Assembly: GCA_028284005.1 (NCBI GenBank)
Contig: JANQSO010000007.1
Location: 248,001-312,000, forward strand
Origin: Flavobacteriaceae bacterium
GTDB lineage: Bacteria > Bacteroidota > Bacteroidia > Flavobacteriales > Flavobacteriaceae
Length of the DNA: 64,000 bases
Direction: 5' to 3'
This document shows, piece after piece, positions 60,815-64,000 of this stretch. Position numbers and translations under genes: made by a program. The notes below the pieces were generated by a model. It saw nothing but the letters and a program-made list of their open reading frames with translations, was not told the origin of the DNA and made no database searches. The number at the start of each line of letters is the position of its first letter. Within the stretch, counting starts at the first letter, position 1.

Positions 60815-61600
60815 TTGGAACTTTTAGATTTTGCAGAAATTAAAATTATAGATCTTATTGATGTAGTACTTGTCGCCTTCCTTATGTACTACATATACAG
60901 ACTCGTTAAAGGGACCGTTGCTATTAACATTTTTGTTGGAATAGTGATCATCTATGCTATCTGGAAACTTACCGAATTACTGGAAATGGAGCTTTTCAGT
61001 AAGATATTAGGAGGCTTTCTGGGTGTTGGAATGTTTGCTCTTATTGTTGTTTTTCAACAAGAGATCCGCAAATTCTTATTAATGCTTGGGTCGACCAATT
61101 TTGGGGCAAGGCGCAAACTTCTAAAACAGTTTAAAATTCTCTCCAATGAAGCCGGTACAACGGCAAACGTTAAAGCAATTCTTGATGCATGCAAAAAAAT
61201 GGGAGCCACACATACGGGAGCTATTATTGTATTGAAACGTAATAACAGCCTGGATTTTGTAAAGAATTCCGGGGACCAAATGCGTGCAGAGGTAAATCAG
61301 CCCATTATTGAAAGTATCTTTTTTAAGAATAGCCCTTTGCATGATGGCGCTATCATCATTGAAGAAAATATCATTACGGCAACGCGGGTAATTTTACCTG
61401 TTTCAAATGACCGAAGTATCCCTCAACGATTTGGGCTACGTCACAGGGCAGCTGTTGGAATTACCGAAAAAACAGATGCTGTATGTTTGGTCGTCTCTGA
61501 AGAAAACGGACAAATTTCCTATTTGAAGGATGGAGATTTTGTTTTGTATGAAAGTCAGGATGAACTATATCTGCAACTTGAGAAAGACCTGACCTATTAA
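60815..61600 (+). CDS. cdaA: Diadenylate cyclase CdaA (c-di-AMP synthase, TTG start)
   Basis: 261 residues. Three N-terminal transmembrane helices (about 12-80), then the DAC domain (about 95-235) with both catalytic motifs: DGA in PLHDGAIIIEEN and RHR in GLRHRAAVGITEKTDAVCLV. Makes c-di-AMP from two ATP at the membrane. No ATG or GTG is available between the in-frame TAA at 60785-60787 and TTG 60815, so TTG is the start, as for folP. Followed after 3 bp by the DUF3667 gene. Confidence 0.95.
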   Translation: MELLDFAEIKIIDLIDVVLVAFLMYYIYRLVKGTVAINIFVGIVIIYAIWKLTELLEMELFSKILGGFLGVGMFALIVVFQQEIRKFLLMLGSTNFGARRKLLKQFKILSNEAGTTANVKAILDACKKMGATHTGAIIVLKRNNSLDFVKNSGDQMRAEVNQPIIESIFFKNSPLHDGAIIIEENIITATRVILPVSNDRSIPQRFGLRHRAAVGITEKTDAVCLVVSEENGQISYLKDGDFVLYESQDELYLQLEKDLTY

Positions 61601-61603
61601 AAA

Positions 61604-62428
61604 ATGGAATGTAAAAACTGTCTAACTTCCCTTCAAGAGGATGATAACTTTTGCAACAATTGTGGTGGAAAAGTAATTAGGAACAGATTAACCCTTAAAA
61701 ATGTTCTCAATGACTTCAGCGAACAGTTCTTAAATTACGATAACAGGTTTTTAAGAACCTATATAAACCTCTTTACAAAACCCGGAGAGGTTATTGGAGG
61801 ATACCTCCGGGGTACCAGAAAAAAATATGTAAATGTTATAAGTTATTTTGCGATCGCACTTACCTTTTCCGGGCTGCAAATTTTCTTATTGAATAAGTTC
61901 TTTCCCGAGGTTTTGGATCTTTCTGCAGTTACAGCAGAAGGGACTGAAGAGTTTTCGAAAAGAAACCTGGACTTTATTAATGAATATCAATCCATCGTAA
62001 TGATGTTTTATGTTCCTATCTACGCTTTTTTAGCAAAGCTGGTTTTCCTGAAGAAGAAAACTTTTAACTATACCGAGCTCCTGGTAATTTTTACGTATAT
62101 CCTTTCACAGATCTCTATCACTACCAGTGTGTTAACAATTATTGCTGCATTTTTTGGTGTCTCTTTGGGGGTTTTGGTTTTTATATTCATGCTGCTTCAA
62201 ATCCTATATTCGGCATATTGTTTAAAGCACTTATACGGTTTGAGTATGGAAGGTATTATTTTAAGAACCCTCCTGTTTTTATTGATATTAAGTATCTTTT
62301 TTATCGTGATCACTATAGCAATTGCTATAATAGTACGCTATACGGTAGGTTTTGAAGAGTTTATAAATGTTAAAAAAGCCAATGAGGTTTCTTATATCAT
62401 CTCCTCCGCCATGAATTGGACCTCATAA
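61604..62428 (+). CDS. DUF3667 membrane protein with zinc-ribbon-like N-terminus
   Basis: 274 residues. N-terminal CxxC...CxxC (ECKNCLTSLQEDDNFCNNCG) like a short zinc ribbon, then the DUF3667 motif TYINLFTKPGEVIGGYLRGT and RKKYVNVISYFAIALTFSGL, and five or so transmembrane helices (about 78-100, 130-150, 160-215, 225-255). Function unknown. Lies 3 bp after cdaA; its 3' end overlaps the convergent ABC exporter by 37 bp. Confidence 0.88.
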   Translation: MECKNCLTSLQEDDNFCNNCGGKVIRNRLTLKNVLNDFSEQFLNYDNRFLRTYINLFTKPGEVIGGYLRGTRKKYVNVISYFAIALTFSGLQIFLLNKFFPEVLDLSAVTAEGTEEFSKRNLDFINEYQSIVMMFYVPIYAFLAKLVFLKKKTFNYTELLVIFTYILSQISITTSVLTIIAAFFGVSLGVLVFIFMLLQILYSAYCLKHLYGLSMEGIILRTLLFLLILSIFFIVITIAIAIIVRYTVGFEEFINVKKANEVSYIISSAMNWTS

Positions 62429-64000
62429 AGGTTACGGTAATAGCCATCCTGTTTCTTAAGCAATTCTTTGTGGGTTCCTATTTCTACAATTTTACCTGCA
62501 TCCATCACCAGGATTTTATCTGCTTTTTTAACCGTTGCCAGTCGGTGTGCTATGACTATAGAAGTTCTTCCTTTGGTGATCTTGTCTGTCGCAGTTTGTA
62601 TCATCTCTTCAGAATAAGTGTCTACCGAAGAAGTTGCTTCATCCAATACTAAAATACTGGGCTTACTAACATACGCCCTCAAAAATGCTATTAATTGACG
62701 CTGCCCGGAAGATAGCATCGCACCACGCTCTTTTACATTATATTGATATCCTCCCGGAAGTGATTCTATAAATTTATGAACACCTATTTCTTTGGCGGCC
62801 ACAATTACTTCTTCTTCAGTGATATCTGTGTTCTGTAAAGTGATATTATTCAAAATAGTATCCGCAAATAAGAATACGTCCTGCAAAACGATCGCAATAT
62901 GACTTCGCAATGAAGTAAGTTTATAATCTTTAATTTCTATTCCATCAATAAAAATAGCGCCGCTATTGATTTCATAAAAACGATTGAGCAAATTGATAAT
63001 GGTTGATTTTCCAGCACCCGTTGCACCAACAATGGCAACAGTTTCCCCAGGTTGGACTTTAAAAGAGATATCCCTGATTACTTCCTCATCTTCATTATAC
63101 CCAAAACGAACGTTCTTAAACTCAATAGATCCGTTCGTATGATGCAGCTCTGTAAGGCCATTGTCTGCAATATGTGATTGGGTGTCTAATATTCCAAAGA
63201 CACGATTGGCAGCAACCATACCCATTTGTAGTGTATTAAACTTATCCGCAATTTGCCGAAGCGGTCTAAAAAGCATTTGTGCCAATTCTACAAAAGCAAC
63301 AATAAGCCCTAAGGTAATTACTCCTCCTTCTGTTGCATTAAGGCCACCGTACCATACCAATAACCCTATGGCTACGGATGAAGACATTTCAGCAATTGGA
63401 AAAAATATGGAATTATACCAGACTGTTTTCACCCATGCCTTTTTATGTTTTTCATTGATCGCCTTAAATTGTTTGAATTCGGTTTCTTCGCGTGTAAAAA
63501 TCTGTACAATTTTCATTCCCGTAATACGCTCTTGTACAAACGAATTCAAATTGGCTACCTGGTTCCTAACCTCCTCAAAAGCCACCTTCATTGCACGTTG
63601 GAACAGACGTGTTGCATATAAGATAATAGGTAAAATAGCAAAGACAATCAAAGACAATCGCCAACTTTGATAGATCATGAATCCGGCAATGACGACCATT
63701 TTTAAGAGGTCGCTTATGATCATGAAAAGCCCCTGGCTAAAAATAGATGAAATGGTTTCAATATCGTTTACTGCACGGGTTGTTAATCGCCCGACCGCAC
63801 TTTTGTCAAAATATTCCATTTTAAAACTCGTCATTAGTTTGAAAAGTTTTATACGAATATCTTTGATCACACTTTGTCCTAACCAGTTCGCATAGAATAT
63901 AAAAGCAAATTGAAAGATCACCTCTAACAATAGCACCACAATCATTAAAGAGATAAAGTAAATTAGGCTTTCGCCATCTTTGGGGACCACAGATTCATCT
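62392..64000 (-). CDS. ABC exporter, fused membrane and ATPase domains (MsbA/LmrA-like; 5' partial)
   Basis: The frame is open to the right edge, so the true N-terminus lies outside. Visible: most of the ABC_membrane domain (five or so helices), then the ATPase with Walker A GATGAGKST, Q-loop VLQDVFLFADT, signature MLSSGQRQL (LSSGQ instead of LSGGQ), Walker B ILVLDEATSSVD and the switch His in VIAHRLATV. A type IV exporter half-transporter for lipid or drug; substrate unknown. The last 37 bp overlap the DUF3667 gene on the other strand. Confidence 0.93.
   Translation of the reverse strand, partial: DESVVPKDGESLIYFISLMIVVLLLEVIFQFAFIFYANWLGQSVIKDIRIKLFKLMTSFKMEYFDKSAVGRLTTRAVNDIETISSIFSQGLFMIISDLLKMVVIAGFMIYQSWRLSLIVFAILPIILYATRLFQRAMKVAFEEVRNQVANLNSFVQERITGMKIVQIFTREETEFKQFKAINEKHKKAWVKTVWYNSIFFPIAEMSSSVAIGLLVWYGGLNATEGGVITLGLIVAFVELAQMLFRPLRQIADKFNTLQMGMVAANRVFGILDTQSHIADNGLTELHHTNGSIEFKNVRFGYNEDEEVIRDISFKVQPGETVAIVGATGAGKSTIINLLNRFYEINSGAIFIDGIEIKDYKLTSLRSHIAIVLQDVFLFADTILNNITLQNTDITEEEVIVAAKEIGVHKFIESLPGGYQYNVKERGAMLSSGQRQLIAFLRAYVSKPSILVLDEATSSVDTYSEEMIQTATDKITKGRTSIVIAHRLATVKKADKILVMDAGKIVEIGTHKELLKKQDGYYRNLYEVQFMAEEMI

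Noticed and set aside
63161-63670. 169-codon plus-strand ORF opposite the ABC exporter
   Set aside because: Overlaps the exporter's membrane domain entirely and has no recognisable feature.

Overview
The window looks like chromosome of a low-GC Bacteroidota member, most likely a marine-type flavobacterium (Flavobacteriaceae); I cannot name the genus. Supporting signs are Bacteroidota promoters (a TANNTTTG -7 element with TTG about 19-21 bp upstream), weak or absent Shine-Dalgarno sites, glutamine synthetase type III, a Bacteroidota-style curli operon, many Sec/lipoprotein signals, and families largely restricted to the phylum (DUF1599, BT_3928-like DoxX, Lacal_2735-like, DUF4197, DUF3667).

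Layout. 1-12.4 kb: partial membrane protein, lipoprotein, a histidine kinase/response regulator pair, an exported protein of unknown function, a lipoprotein dipeptidyl peptidase III, SRPBCC/GyrI protein plus fluoride exporter crcB, DUF1684 protein, an MFS exporter behind a leader peptide and terminator, a DJ-1/PfpI lipoprotein and an Lrp-type regulator. 12.4-20.6 kb: Na+/alanine symporter, membrane LuxR-type regulator, fused isobutyryl-CoA mutase (icmF), DUF4197 lipoprotein, small Lacal_2735-like protein and a metal/cobalamin-type binding protein with no normal start codon. 20.8-27.4 kb: VOC and AraC genes, an NmrA/SMR/Crp group, then pyrF-prfA-purM. 27.5-33.1 kb: a six-gene curli (type VIII secretion) operon read on the minus strand: csgA, csgB, csgE, csgF, csgG and a beta-propeller lipoprotein. 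33.7-44.7 kb: glnA (GSIII), Na+/Ca2+ antiporter, BlaI/M56 signalling pair with tandem operators, a 50-residue conserved small protein, apt, a serine hydrolase with TPRs, AraC and two GNAT genes.

44.77-54.79 kb is the most interesting part: a 10-kb all-plus-strand block bounded by a perfect 25-bp direct repeat and lying next to the 3' end of a tRNA-Arg gene, where extra copies of the tRNA 3' end are also found. It carries three paralogous AraC regulators, an aldehyde dehydrogenase, three SDR oxidoreductases, an alpha/beta hydrolase with Cys at the nucleophile elbow, an SRPBCC protein and a small membrane protein. All five transcription units in it share one promoter architecture: two 12-bp direct repeats with a 21-bp period, ending exactly 23 bp before the -7 element. 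This looks like a self-contained AraC-controlled catabolic or detoxification regulon on a genomic island without a visible integrase.

55.1-64 kb returns to housekeeping genes: tRNA-Arg, clpS, prmA, tpiA, an orphan ABC permease, a BT_3928-like protein, a DUF1599 protein, folP, cdaA (c-di-AMP synthase), a DUF3667 protein and a truncated ABC exporter running off the right edge.
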